From: Atopomonas hussainii
GTDB lineage: Bacteria; Pseudomonadota; Gammaproteobacteria; Pseudomonadales; Pseudomonadaceae
Direction of reading: 5' to 3'
Length of the DNA: 64,000 bases
Assembly (NCBI RefSeq): GCF_900109735.1
Contig: NZ_FOAS01000017.1
Span: 1-64,000, forward strand
The position numbers were made by a program, and so were the translations under genes. The notes under the pieces are model-generated. The model had not been told where the DNA came from, did not search any database, and saw only the letters and a list, made by a program, of their open reading frames with translations. Shown one piece after another: positions 1 to 7,869 of this stretch (positions are counted from its first letter, which is position 1; every line of letters starts with the position of its first letter).

Positions 1-219
1 GGCCAGTTGCAAGAGCAAATAGAACGCCTGAAAGCCAAAGTGCGCGCCAAAGTCGAGCATCCCTTTCACGTGGTTAAAAATCTGTTTCATTACCGCAAAA
101 CGCGCTATCGCGGTCTGACGAAAAACACGGCGCAGCTGTTCAGCCTGTTTGGCTTCGCGAATTTGCTGCTATCCAAGCGACATTTGATGCGTGCTCACGG
201 GATAAATCCGTCTTGCTGA
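1..219 (+). CDS. IS5-family transposase, C-terminal fragment
   Basis: The frame is already open at base 1, so this is the tail of a longer gene and the TTG at 7 is not a real start. About 72 residues are visible. They contain the typical IS5 DDE transposase ending: a VEHPFHVVKNLF block with the catalytic-domain Glu, then YRGLTKN and a Leu-rich end with LFGFANLLL. The protein would cut and join the element's ends during transposition. The visible part has no frameshift, so the copy may be intact, but most of it lies off the window. Confidence 0.85.
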   Translation, partial: GQLQEQIERLKAKVRAKVEHPFHVVKNLFHYRKTRYRGLTKNTAQLFSLFGFANLLLSKRHLMRAHGINPSC

Positions 220-352
220 CGGGAAATGGCCTCTACGGAGGCTGCGCTAACGCCAAAAGGCGCTAGTCATGCGGGGAATCGAGCTGGTTTTCTGATTTTG
301 CGCTGCGAATCGGCACTGGTGCTGGTGTGAGGCTTAATAAATCAGCGTTTCC
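1..352 (+). mobile_element. 3' part of an IS5-family insertion sequence, cut by the left window edge
   Basis: The element holds the end of a transposase gene and about 130 bases of non-coding tail. A plausible right end lies at 352. Read on the minus strand from there, the sequence starts GGAAACGCTGATTTATT and is followed outside by CTAA (353-356). CTAA fits the YTAR target that IS5-subgroup elements duplicate. The left end is outside the window, so the terminal repeat and target duplication cannot be confirmed here. Confidence 0.6.
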
Positions 353-379
353 CTAACTGTCAGCGTGTATTTGAGAACA

Positions 380-950
380 CTGATTTCGCCTCCCGGCGAC
401 TTACTATTCTTTGCGAAAGAATAGTAAGCACAAGAAACAGTCCCCCCAACATTGGCTCGGCTACGCCGAGTTCCCTCGCTCCAGACTGCTTACAGAGGCC
501 CAGCCCGAAGGGCCATCCATGGCCCATCGGGCTTTGCGCGGCATCCCTGCCGCTTAACCTCTTCCAGCAGCCTTCCACTCGGCCTGCTGGAGGGGGGGCA
601 TTGGTGCAGGTCGATGGTTTGGCGGCTTACAAACAAGGCACATGAATTACAAAAGTTTATTTAGCGAAGCCATCACTCAGCGTGCGACTTGCACCAATCG
701 CCCCTTTTATCCGGCTGAGTGCAGGCTGGCTGTAGTGGGGTAAGCCGCAGGGATGCGGCGCAAACGGCGATGGGCTAGGGATAGCCCTTCGCCGTGGCCC
801 CATGAAAGCCTGCCGGAGCGAAGGCATCCAGCGCAGCTGGACCGGATAGCAGGGGCAAGCGCTTTTGGTTACTTTTGGGGCGACTGCCAAAAGTGACTCG
901 CCCGGGAAGGGCGAAACAAAATGCCTCGCCAAACTCAGCAATCAGCTTAA
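380..950. repeat. Composite repeat-rich gene-free stretch with two inverted copies of one element
   Basis: No credible gene lies between 220 and 1062. Instead there is a perfect hairpin at 402-429 (TTACTATTCTTT on the left arm). Two related copies of a roughly 180-base element follow in opposite orientation, at about 455-640 and 660-850. Shared blocks include CGAAGGGC, TAGCCCATCG-type and GCATCCCTGC sequences and ATTGGTGCA. Next comes a block at 862-925 with CTTTTGG/CCAAAAG arms and a GACTCGCCCGG motif. Similar dispersed intergenic sequences are common in Pseudomonas genomes, as far as I recall. Short open frames here are best read as by-products of the repeats. Confidence 0.6.
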
Positions 951-1062
951 CGAAAAAGCTGCGTTTACTTTTTTACGCACTTATACCGAAGCTAAAGCGC
1001 GACACCACAATGACTCAGCACGCCAAGCATTCAGCTCGGCGCGCCAGAACAACTAACCTCGC

Positions 1063-1443
1063 TTACCCACGACGCCCCAGCAAAAACACCGCCAACACCA
1101 AGCTCACTCCTTCTAGACCCAGCGCAATGTAATTGAACTGCTGCTCGCCACCGTCGATAAAAATCCCCGCCAAACGCGCGCCAAACATCGCAAAGTAAGC
1201 AATACCCAACAGACGCAAAGCGTTAAAACGATCCGCCTCGGTTTTCAGGCTCAGCAGCAAGTACAGCGCCAAACCAATCTCCAGACCGCCGTAGTAAGCG
1301 CGCACATCAGTCAGCGCCGCGGTAGTCAGCAAGCCCATACCCGAGAGCTTGGCCATCTCCAGCGGCATAATCAGGTAGGCCAAACCAAAACCCAGCAACG
1401 CCAGAGCTTGCAGCAGCAAAAAGGCTTGTTTCAATCGCATCAT
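1063..1443 (-). CDS. DUF4345 family small membrane protein
   Basis: A 126-residue protein with four hydrophobic segments (about residues 7-25, 43-66, 77-96 and 103-122). The RAYYGGLEIGLALYLLL stretch in the second segment is the signature I associate with DUF4345 inner-membrane proteins. Function is unknown. It is transcribed leftwards, divergent from the DUF411 gene, and nothing nearby hints at a role. Two basic residues follow Met-1/Met-2, as expected for an N-in membrane protein. Confidence 0.75.
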   Translation of the reverse strand: MMRLKQAFLLLQALALLGFGLAYLIMPLEMAKLSGMGLLTTAALTDVRAYYGGLEIGLALYLLLSLKTEADRFNALRLLGIAYFAMFGARLAGIFIDGGEQQFNYIALGLEGVSLVLAVFLLGRRG

Positions 1444-1581
1444 TTACTCCTTGGTCAGCCCACGCCGCGCGCGAGCAAAAAAATCAGGCCGCCAGCATAC
1501 CCATGCGCTGATAAAGGTCAAAGCCAACGGACGACTTGCCTGCGTATACTGGCCGCAATGCACACCTTTGGAGACAAGCAC

Positions 1582-2022
1582 ATGGCATGGCGTCAACTGG
1601 GCATTGCCCTAGGCCTTACCTTAAGTTCACTGGCGGTGAGCGCCAGCGAAGTGATCGACGTGTACCGCAGCGAAAGCTGTGGCTGCTGCAAAGCGTGGAT
1701 CGAGCACTTAGAAGAGTCTGGCTTTAGCGTGAATGATCACGTCGAAAATGACATGAGCGTGGTCAAACAGCGTCTGGGCGTGCCCTATGCGTTAGGCTCG
1801 TGTCACACCGGCGTGTATCAAGGCAAGTTTGTGGAAGGCCACGTGCCAGCCAGCGACATTCTTGCGCTGAAACAACGCAACGACCTGCTCGGCCTCGCCG
1901 TACCCGGCATGCCCATGGGCTCGCCCGGCATGGAGATGGGCTCGCGCAAAGATGCCTACGACGTGGTTGGTCTTCGCAAAGACGGCAAAACCGAAGTTAT
2001 CCAACAGTATTCCGCCGAATAA
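1582..2022 (+). CDS. DUF411 domain exported protein, probable metal-binding
   Basis: A 146-residue protein. The chosen ATG has GGAGA seven bases upstream. An in-frame ATG at 1558 and a longer upstream frame lack such a site. Residues 1-20 look like a signal peptide ending at SAS. The mature part has the DUF411 hallmarks: SESCGCCKAW near the N-terminus, LGSCHT, EGHVPASDI and PGMPMGSPGME. The CGCC cysteines and the Met-rich end suggest periplasmic copper or similar metal binding. That is inference from the motif, and the family has no settled biochemical function. It ends just before a strong terminator. Confidence 0.85.
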   Translation: MAWRQLGIALGLTLSSLAVSASEVIDVYRSESCGCCKAWIEHLEESGFSVNDHVENDMSVVKQRLGVPYALGSCHTGVYQGKFVEGHVPASDILALKQRNDLLGLAVPGMPMGSPGMEMGSRKDAYDVVGLRKDGKTEVIQQYSAE

Positions 2023-2075
2023 CGCCGCGCAGGCGCTGACTCGCTCAGCGCCTTAGCGTTTTTTCGCCCGCAACG

Positions 2076-2108
2076 AAAAAAGCCTGAGTCTTGCGACTCA
2101 GGCCTTTT
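2076..2108. terminator. Bidirectional rho-independent terminator
   Basis: A perfect 9-bp stem (GCCTGAGTC / GACTCAGGC, 2082-2090 and 2095-2103) with a TTGC loop. It is flanked by an A-tract on the left and a T-tract on the right. It can end both the DUF411 gene (+) and the tRNA operon (-). Confidence 0.9.
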
Positions 2109-2115
2109 GAATTAG

Positions 2116-2192
2116 TGGCGCAGCGGACGGGACTCGAACCCGCGACCCCCGGCGTGACAGGCCGGTATTCTAACCGACTGAACTACCGCTGC
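2116..2192 (-). tRNA. tRNA-Asp (GTC)
   Basis: A 77-nt cloverleaf on the minus strand starting GCAGCGGTAGTTCAGTCGG. It has anticodon loop CCTGTCACG (GTC), the T-arm GGGTTCGAGTCCC, discriminator G73 (normal for Asp) and an encoded CCA at 2116-2118. It is the distal gene of a two-tRNA operon behind tRNA-Val. Confidence 0.95.
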
Positions 2193-2205
2193 GCATTACC
2201 TCGAG

Positions 2206-2281
2206 TGGTGGGTGGTGACGGGATCGAACCGCCGACCCGCTGCTTGTAAGGCAGCTGCTCTCCCAGCTGAGCTAACCACCC
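2206..2281 (-). tRNA. tRNA-Val (TAC)
   Basis: A 76-nt cloverleaf on the minus strand starting GGGTGGTTAGCTCAGCTGG. The anticodon is TAC in loop CTTACAAG, with T-arm GCGGTTCGATCCCGT and an encoded CCA at 2206-2208. It lies 13 bases upstream of tRNA-Asp and is co-transcribed with it. Confidence 0.95.
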
Positions 2282-2303
2282 GTTTGCTCTCGAAGTGGGG
2301 CGC

Positions 2304-2332
2304 ATTCTAGGGATGCGAATGCCGCTTGGCAA
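2304..2332 (-). promoter_or_regulatory. Sigma-70 promoter of the tRNA-Val/tRNA-Asp operon
   Basis: On the minus strand, -35 TTGCCA (2327-2332) and -10 TAGAAT (2304-2309) are 17 bases apart. A GC-rich discriminator (GCGCCCC) follows directly. This is the classic layout of a stringently controlled stable-RNA promoter. Confidence 0.8.
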
Positions 2333-2436
2333 CCCCCAAATTTAATTTTTTTTCGTTAAAGCAATAAGTTACGAATCGGCCTTGGCCTCGGGCGGCTAGC
2401 TTGGGAATAATGCCTTTTTGTTTTGTGAGTACTGTT

Positions 2437-3354
2437 ATGTGGTTTCGTAACCTGCTGGTGTATCGCCTAACCCAAGACCTGCCGCTGACTGAAGACGGCT
2501 TAAACGAAGCGCTGGCGCAAAAGCCGGCCCGCGCGCCCGGCTCGCAGGAGCTTTCCACCTACGGTTTTATTCCGGCGCTGGGCAAGCACAGCGACGCCCT
2601 CGCCCATGCCAGCGGTGATTTCTTTTTAGTCGCCGCGCGTAAAGAAGAACGCATGCTGCCCACCAGCGTGGTACGCGATGCGGTGAAAGAGAAAGTCGAC
2701 GAGATCGAAGCCCGCGACCATCGCAAGGTGTACAAAAAAGAGCGAGATCAGCTTAAAGACGAGATCACCCAAACCCTGCTGCCGCGCGCGTTTATTCGCC
2801 GCAGCAGCACCTTTGCCGCGATTGCGCCGAAACAAGGCTGGGTATTAGTCGATGCCTCGAGCGCTAAGCGCGCCGAAGACCTGCTCAGCGCCCTGCGCGA
2901 TGCCATCGGCAGTCTGCCAGTGCGGCCGCTGTCAGTGAAGATTGCCCCAGCGGCCACCTTTACCCAGTGGGTGAGCGAGCAAGCCGCCAGCCACGATTTT
3001 TATATTCGTGATGAGTGCGAACTGCGCGACAGCCACGAAGACGGCGGCATTATTCGCGCTAAGCGCCAAGACCTCGCCGCCGAAGAAATCCAGCAGCACT
3101 TGGCCGCCGGCAAGCAAGTCACCCAGCTGAGCCTGGCGTGGCAGGACAAACTGAGTTTTGTGCTCGACGACAAACTCACCATCAAGCGCCTGCGCTTTGA
3201 AGACCTGCTGCAAGACCAAGCCGCCGAAGACGGTGGCGACGACGCCGCCGCGCAGATGGACGCCAGCTTCACCCTGATGATGCTGACCTTCAAAGACTGC
3301 CTCCCGCAGCTGTTTGAAGCCCTAGGCGGCGAAGAGATCCCCAGCGGCATCTAA
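2437..3354 (+). CDS. rdgC: Recombination-associated protein RdgC
   Basis: A 305-residue protein beginning [11 protein letters not shown], the usual RdgC N-terminus. The length matches the family (about 303-306). RdgC is a nucleoid-associated ring-shaped dimer that binds double-stranded DNA and restrains RecA loading during recombination. The open frame extends 12 codons upstream through a TTG, but the ATG fits homologues. It is a single gene between the tRNA operon and a terminator. Nothing is missing or truncated. Confidence 0.95.
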   Translation: MWFRNLLVYRLTQDLPLTEDGLNEALAQKPARAPGSQELSTYGFIPALGKHSDALAHASGDFFLVAARKEERMLPTSVVRDAVKEKVDEIEARDHRKVYKKERDQLKDEITQTLLPRAFIRRSSTFAAIAPKQGWVLVDASSAKRAEDLLSALRDAIGSLPVRPLSVKIAPAATFTQWVSEQAASHDFYIRDECELRDSHEDGGIIRAKRQDLAAEEIQQHLAAGKQVTQLSLAWQDKLSFVLDDKLTIKRLRFEDLLQDQAAEDGGDDAAAQMDASFTLMMLTFKDCLPQLFEALGGEEIPSGI

Positions 3355-3385
3355 CCTCGCGGACTAGCTCTGACAAACCTGACAG

Positions 3386-3424
3386 CCCCTAGCTCGTTCA
3401 CGCAACGGCTAGGGGTTTGTTTTA
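3386..3424 (+). terminator. rdgC terminator
   Basis: An 8-bp stem CCCCTAGC / GCTAGGGG (3386-3393, 3408-3415) followed by TTTGTTTTA. The opposing merR gene stops inside its T-tract. Confidence 0.85.
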
Positions 3425-3835
3425 TGTGCTGGGCGCGCTGTTTTTCCCCGCCCGCGGGCGTCTGCCGGCCAGTTTTAAGATGCGCAAAAAATTTGGGCAT
3501 TCAAAATGGCTAGGCGCTTGGCACTCTGCCGCGTGGAGCAGGCCATCACGCATACGGGTTAAGCGGCGGATTTGTCCGTTTAGCTCCGCCGCCTTATCGC
3601 GCAGCAACTGACGGTCGATTTCGCCGTCGGCACGCTGAAACATCTGCCCAACGTCATCCAGCGAAAAGCCCACTTGGCAGGCCAGTGAAATCAGCGCCAG
3701 CTGCTGCAGCACTTGCTCATTAAATTGCCGCCGCAAACCATGCCGCCCGCTCGAGCGAATCAGCCCTTTTTGCTCATAAAAGCGCAGTGTTGATGCTGGT
3801 AACCCGGAAAGCTTTGCTACTTCACCTATGTCCAT
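3422..3835 (-). CDS. MerR family transcriptional regulator
   Basis: A 137-residue protein. Residues 1-38 form the MerR winged helix (IGEVAKLSGLPASTLRFYEQKGLI), followed by a helical dimerisation segment. Two cysteines near the end, in a CQAPSHFECPNF context, could form an effector site. The four-Cys SoxR cluster is absent, so this is not SoxR. It is divergent from tpm across a 107-base gap that contains a palindrome within a long-spacer promoter (3858-3888). That arrangement is typical of MerR control of the facing gene. The effector is unknown. Confidence 0.88.
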   Translation of the reverse strand: MDIGEVAKLSGLPASTLRFYEQKGLIRSSGRHGLRRQFNEQVLQQLALISLACQVGFSLDDVGQMFQRADGEIDRQLLRDKAAELNGQIRRLTRMRDGLLHAAECQAPSHFECPNFLRILKLAGRRPRAGKNSAPST

Positions 3836-3857
3836 CGCCGCCTCATAAATTCAACTC

Positions 3858-3888
3858 TTGACCTAAAGTCGACTTGAAGTTGCAGGAT
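3858..3888 (+). promoter_or_regulatory. MerR-type promoter with central palindrome, facing tpm
   Basis: TTGACC (3858-3863) is separated by 19 bases from CAGGAT (3883-3888). The spacer contains the imperfect palindrome CTAAAGTCGACTTGAAG. A 19-20 base spacer occupied by a dyad is the hallmark of promoters that MerR-family proteins distort and activate. The -10 is weak, as expected for an activator-dependent promoter. This is a sequence inference only. Confidence 0.6.
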
Positions 3889-3942
3889 AGCCCAACAGCC
3901 GCCAAACAGCCTGTTTAGCGGCGCCATTCAACAGAGGTAACT

Positions 3943-4584
3943 ATGCACCTAGACTTTTGGCACGAGCGTTGGGCACGCAACGAAATTGGCTTTCACGAAG
4001 GCACACCCAACGAACAACTGCAGCGCCACTTTCACAAACTACAGCTAGCGGCCAACAGCTGGGTGTTTGTGCCCATGTGTGGCAAAACCAACGACATTGG
4101 CTGGCTGCTTGAGCAAGGCTATCGGGTAAAAGGTGCCGAGCTTAACGAGGGCGCCGTGCTTGAGCTGTTTGCCCATCTAGGCCTAACCCCCACCCTCACC
4201 GAGCACGGCAGCCTCAAGCGCTACAGTGCCGCGGCTGTGGAGATTTATTGCGGGGATATTTTCGCCCTCGACCAAGCCCTGCTGGGCCATATTGACGCCG
4301 TGTATGATCGCGCCGCCATCATTGCCCTGCCGGATGCCATGCGCCAGCGTTACAGCCAGCTGCTTATCGACATCACCGAGCAAGCACCACAGCTATTGAT
4401 TTGTTATGAGTTCGACAAACAAAAGCGCCAAGGTCCGCCCTTCTCGGTAGAGCACGACGAGCTGCAAAGCCTGTACGGCGGCGCGTATCAGTTCCAGCGT
4501 TTAGAGCGGCAAATTCTGCCCAGCTATTTACCCGACGATGTCGACGCCACGGCGGTGGCTTGGCTGCTGACTGCCAGCCACTAA
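3943..4584 (+). CDS. tpm: Thiopurine S-methyltransferase
   Basis: A 213-residue SAM-dependent methyltransferase of the bacterial TPMT family. Family features seen are FWHERW at the N-terminus, FVPMCGKTNDIGWL (SAM-binding motif I), the GAELNEGAV loop, YDRAAIIALP, and PPFSVEH near the C-terminus. Bacterial homologues methylate thiopurines and convert selenium and tellurium oxyanions to volatile methylated forms. A GAGGTAA ribosome site precedes the ATG. The divergent MerR gene and its dyad suggest induction by a toxic compound, which is inference. Confidence 0.92.
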   Translation: MHLDFWHERWARNEIGFHEGTPNEQLQRHFHKLQLAANSWVFVPMCGKTNDIGWLLEQGYRVKGAELNEGAVLELFAHLGLTPTLTEHGSLKRYSAAAVEIYCGDIFALDQALLGHIDAVYDRAAIIALPDAMRQRYSQLLIDITEQAPQLLICYEFDKQKRQGPPFSVEHDELQSLYGGAYQFQRLERQILPSYLPDDVDATAVAWLLTASH

Positions 4585-4593
4585 ACAACCAAC

Positions 4594-4620
4594 GCCCGCT
4601 CTGCCTTGCGCAGAGCGGGC
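4594..4620. terminator. Stem-loop between convergent genes
   Basis: An 11-bp perfect stem GCCCGCTCTGC / GCAGAGCGGGC with a short loop lies between tpm and the MFS-acyltransferase gene. Neither side has a good T-tract, so intrinsic termination is likely but weak. Confidence 0.6.
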
Positions 4621-4632
4621 GCTATCGCCTAG

Positions 4633-6507
4633 CTAGCGCAGCTCCCCACGCAACTGACTAACACGCGCTTGCAACGCGGTTCGATCCGCTTCAGTGGCCG
4701 GTATCAGCTCACCGGCCACCAAGTTCACCTTCGACCAGAAGCGTTTAAAAAAGCCTTTCTGCGGCGAGTAACTAAAGAAGCTGCCCCACAAGCCCTGCAA
4801 AGCCAGCGGAATCACTGGCACGGGGTTGCTGTCCAGAATGCGTTCGATGCCGGCTTTAAACTCGTCAACCTCGCCATCGCGGGTCAACTTACCTTCCGGG
4901 AAGATGCACACCAGTTCGCCAGCGGCTAAGTATTCGGCAATTTTTTTGAAGGCCGCATCGTACGTCAGCAGATCTTCACTGCGCCCGGCAATCGGGATTG
5001 CCCCGGCGGTACGGAAAATAAAGTTCAGCACCGGCAGGTTGTAGATTTTGTAATACATGACAAAGCGCACCGGCCGACGTACCGCACCGCCGATCAGCAG
5101 AGCATCGACGAATGACACATGGTTGCACACCAACACTGCCGCGCCTTCTTCTGGAATGCGCTCAAGGCCCTGATGCTGCACGCGATACAGGGAATGCCCC
5201 AGCAGCCAGACCAAAAAGCGCATGCTGAACTCCGGCACCAGCTTGAAGATGTAGCTGTTCACCGCGACATTCATCAGCGACACCACCAAAAACAGCTCGG
5301 GGATGCTGATTTCCACCACGCTCAAGAACACAATCGACACCAGCGCCGACAGCACCATAAACAGGGCGTTAAGAATATTGTTGGCGGCGATGACACGGGC
5401 ACGCTGATCTTCCGCCGTGCGCGCTTGAATCAGCGCGTACAGCGGCACGATATAGAAGCCGCCGAACAAGCCAATGCCCGCGATGCATAACAGCACCGGC
5501 CAAGCGCCCGGCTGCGCCAACAGTGCCAGCCAGTCATAGGCGGCCTCTGGCGCAACCACTTGCCCAGACCACCACCACAACAGCAGGCCAAAGACGGTCA
5601 AACCGATCGAGCCAAACGGCACCAAACCGATCTCGACCTTGCCGTCACTCATGCGCTCGCAGAGCATCGAACCTAGACCAATGCCCAGCGAGAACACGGT
5701 CAGTATCAAGGTCACCACGCTTTCATCGCCGTGCAGCCACACCTTGGCATAGGCCGGAATTTGCGTGAGGTACACCGCACCCAAAAACCAAAACCACGAG
5801 TTACCAATCAACGAACGAGATACCGACGGACGCTGGCCTAAACCCATACGCAGAATGCGCCACGATTGGCGGGCGATGTTCCAGTCCAGTGGCAAACTTG
5901 GCAGCGCCGCATGGGCAAAGGGAATTGCCCGGCTGCTCAGATAGCCCAACACAGCCACCAACACCACCACACTGGCGATCAGCGCCGCGTACTGCTCGTG
6001 CGCCATCAGCACGCCTGCGGTGATGGTGCCGGCGAGAATGGCTAAGAAGGTGCCCATTTCCACCAAGGCATTACCGCCGATTAACTCTCGCTCTTTGAGC
6101 ATCTGCGGCAGAATCGAATACTTCACCGGGCCAAACAGCGCCGACTGGGTGCCCATCACAAACAGCACACCGAGCATCAGCGGCAAATTGCCCAGCAACA
6201 GACCGAGCGCACCGACCGCCATAATCACCACTTCAGCCAGCTTGATCATGCGGATCAAAGCATCTTTGGCGTACTTCTCCCCCAACTGCCCACCGAGGGC
6301 TGAGAACAGGAAGAAGGGCAAGATAAACAGCAGCGCACAGAGGTTTACCAACAAGTCCTTGTCGGCATCACTGGCAATGCGGAAGAGAATCACGAGGATC
6401 AATGCCTGCTTAAAGGCATTGTCGTTAAAGGCACCCAGCAGCTGGGTTACGAAGAAGGGAAGAAAACGTTTTTTGCCCAACAAGGCGAGTTGCGAGTGTT
6501 CGGTCAT
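4633..6507 (-). CDS. MFS transporter fused to a 1-acylglycerol-3-phosphate acyltransferase
   Basis: A 624-residue fusion. Residues 1-410 form an MFS/LplT-like permease (FLPFFVTQLLGAFNDN at the start, about 12 membrane segments). Residues 430-620 form a PlsC-type acyltransferase with the catalytic HX4D box (NHVSFVD, His about 461) and FPEGKLTRDG (about 535). In E. coli the separate LplT flippase and Aas acyltransferase/acyl-ACP synthetase recycle lysophospholipids. Here permease and acyltransferase are in one chain with no acyl-ACP synthetase domain. The likely role is uptake and re-acylation of lysophospholipids at the inner membrane. An AAGGA site precedes the ATG. Confidence 0.85.
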   Translation of the reverse strand: MTEHSQLALLGKKRFLPFFVTQLLGAFNDNAFKQALILVILFRIASDADKDLLVNLCALLFILPFFLFSALGGQLGEKYAKDALIRMIKLAEVVIMAVGALGLLLGNLPLMLGVLFVMGTQSALFGPVKYSILPQMLKERELIGGNALVEMGTFLAILAGTITAGVLMAHEQYAALIASVVVLVAVLGYLSSRAIPFAHAALPSLPLDWNIARQSWRILRMGLGQRPSVSRSLIGNSWFWFLGAVYLTQIPAYAKVWLHGDESVVTLILTVFSLGIGLGSMLCERMSDGKVEIGLVPFGSIGLTVFGLLLWWWSGQVVAPEAAYDWLALLAQPGAWPVLLCIAGIGLFGGFYIVPLYALIQARTAEDQRARVIAANNILNALFMVLSALVSIVFLSVVEISIPELFLVVSLMNVAVNSYIFKLVPEFSMRFLVWLLGHSLYRVQHQGLERIPEEGAAVLVCNHVSFVDALLIGGAVRRPVRFVMYYKIYNLPVLNFIFRTAGAIPIAGRSEDLLTYDAAFKKIAEYLAAGELVCIFPEGKLTRDGEVDEFKAGIERILDSNPVPVIPLALQGLWGSFFSYSPQKGFFKRFWSKVNLVAGELIPATEADRTALQARVSQLRGELR

Positions 6508-6618
6508 AGTCCTTTTACCTGTGTGATGGCTTTCCGGCCGTTACCCATTAGATCGCAGCAACAAACCGGCAAGCCACACACAGGGGCAAAATTGTCTATC
6601 AGCCCGCAAATCAAGCCG

Positions 6619-6942
6619 CTAAACGCCCAACCACCACTTAAGCCCACCAAACACCGCGAAGCCGGCTATTAAGGTCAGCAGCAAGTTGCCGGTGCGCGCG
6701 GCCAGCAGGCCGGCGGCTAAGGCGCCCATCAGGTGCGCGTTAGTCACACTGAGCTGCACCTCGTCACTTGGTGCGACGGCCATGGGCACGATAATGGCGG
6801 CGAACACGCTCACCGGCACATAGGCCAAGCCGCGCTGCAAGCGTGGCGAGAATTGCACGCCGGGCATGGCGAATAAGCTAAAGCGGGTGGCGAAGGTCAC
6901 CAGCGCCATGCCGAGAATCATCAGCCAGAGTGCGTCGTTCAT
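6619..6942 (-). CDS. azlD: AzlD family branched-chain amino acid exporter subunit
   Basis: A 107-residue protein with four predicted membrane segments and the AzlD pattern (LWLMILGMALVTFATR at the start, central RGLAYVPVSVFAAIIVP). It pairs with the larger AzlC protein to export branched-chain amino acids or related compounds. The start overlaps the azlC stop by four bases (ATGA), so the two are translationally coupled. The partner specificity in this organism is unknown. Confidence 0.88.
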   Translation of the reverse strand: MNDALWLMILGMALVTFATRFSLFAMPGVQFSPRLQRGLAYVPVSVFAAIIVPMAVAPSDEVQLSVTNAHLMGALAAGLLAARTGNLLLTLIAGFAVFGGLKWWLGV

Positions 6943-7694
6943 GCTGCAGCCTCCTCGGCAGGCTTATCTAATAGCAGACCCACGGTGATGCCCACGGCCG
7001 TCGCCAACAAGAGGCCCAAGTTATACGGCAAAGTCCGCGCCCATACGGCCACCACACCGGCTGCCGCAGCAGCGGCCCATTGCGGGTAGCGCTTGAGCAT
7101 AGGCACGACAATGCCGATAAAGCTGGCCACCAAGGCGAACTCTAAGCCCCAGCGGTTTAAGTCCGGCATGGCCTGGCCAAACAGCGCGCCGATTAAGGTG
7201 CACAGCTGCCAGCTGCTGAACATGGTCACCACAGTGCCAGCGAAGAACCAGCGACCGTTGTCGCACAACGGGCCGCGATCTAAGCGGCGCAGCATCACCG
7301 CATAACATTCATCGGTTAAGCCAAAGGCCAAAAACACCCGCCAACGCAGCGGCAAGTGCTTCACCACCGGCTGCAAACTGGCGCTGTACAGTGCATGGCG
7401 CAGGTTAACGATCAGGGTGGTGAAAATAATCACGCCAATACCGGCGCCCGCGCCAATCAGGCCCACGGCAATAAACTGCGCGGCGCCAGCAAACACCAGC
7501 AGCGACATGCCTAAGGTTTGCCACAAGGATAAGCCCGCCGCCACGCCCAAGGCGCCGAACAGCAAGCCAAAAGGAATCGCGCCAATAATCAGCGGCAAGG
7601 TATCGCGGCTACCCAGCAAAAATTGGCCAAGGCGCGAAGAGGTAGAGGTTACTAAGGCAGAGGAAGAAGGTTCAAAACGCGTGTCGGTATCCAT
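6939..7694 (-). CDS. azlC: AzlC family branched-chain amino acid exporter, large subunit
   Basis: A 251-residue membrane protein with the AzlC signatures LPLIIGAIPFGLLFGALG (residues about 33-50), NLRHALYSASL and FALTDECYAVM-like (FGLTDECYAVM). It forms a two-component exporter with AzlD, encoded directly downstream. The first 30 residues are Ser/Thr-rich and hydrophilic. A later start is possible, but the ATG at 7694 gives a normal length. It is divergent from the DUF4336 gene. Confidence 0.88.
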   Translation of the reverse strand: MDTDTRFEPSSSALVTSTSSRLGQFLLGSRDTLPLIIGAIPFGLLFGALGVAAGLSLWQTLGMSLLVFAGAAQFIAVGLIGAGAGIGVIIFTTLIVNLRHALYSASLQPVVKHLPLRWRVFLAFGLTDECYAVMLRRLDRGPLCDNGRWFFAGTVVTMFSSWQLCTLIGALFGQAMPDLNRWGLEFALVASFIGIVVPMLKRYPQWAAAAAAGVVAVWARTLPYNLGLLLATAVGITVGLLLDKPAEEAAA

Positions 7695-7869
7695 GGTCGG
7701 TCACTCATAAACCCCGCAACACCATGTCAACGGCAGCTAACAGTAACAAGCCCACCTCACTGTTAACCGGCACAGTTGCGGTTTAACCGCGCTGTACAGT
7801 TGTTAACGATCAGCTACCAGCGGCTATCTGCCTCGTTATACTGAGGCAAAACAACAAGAGGGAAGCCCA
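7695..7869. promoter_or_regulatory. Divergent control region azlC / DUF4336 gene
   Basis: This 175-base gap contains several related short motifs: CTGTTAAC (7759-7766 area), GCGGTTTAACCGC (a perfect palindrome around 7773-7785) and CAGTTGTTAACG. A TATACT (7837-7842) flanked by GCCTC/GAGGC arms could be the -10 of the rightward gene. The repeated GTTAAC-type motifs suggest a regulator such as an Lrp- or LysR-type protein. No regulator gene is adjacent. Confidence 0.4.

Noticed and set aside
360-1132. Small open frames in the left repeat region as real genes
   Set aside because: They follow inverted repeat copies, have no ribosome sites and no family match. They are better explained as repeat by-products.
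3422-3835. SoxR as identity of the MerR-family gene
   Set aside because: The four-cysteine iron-sulfur motif of SoxR is absent. Only two cysteines in a different context are present.
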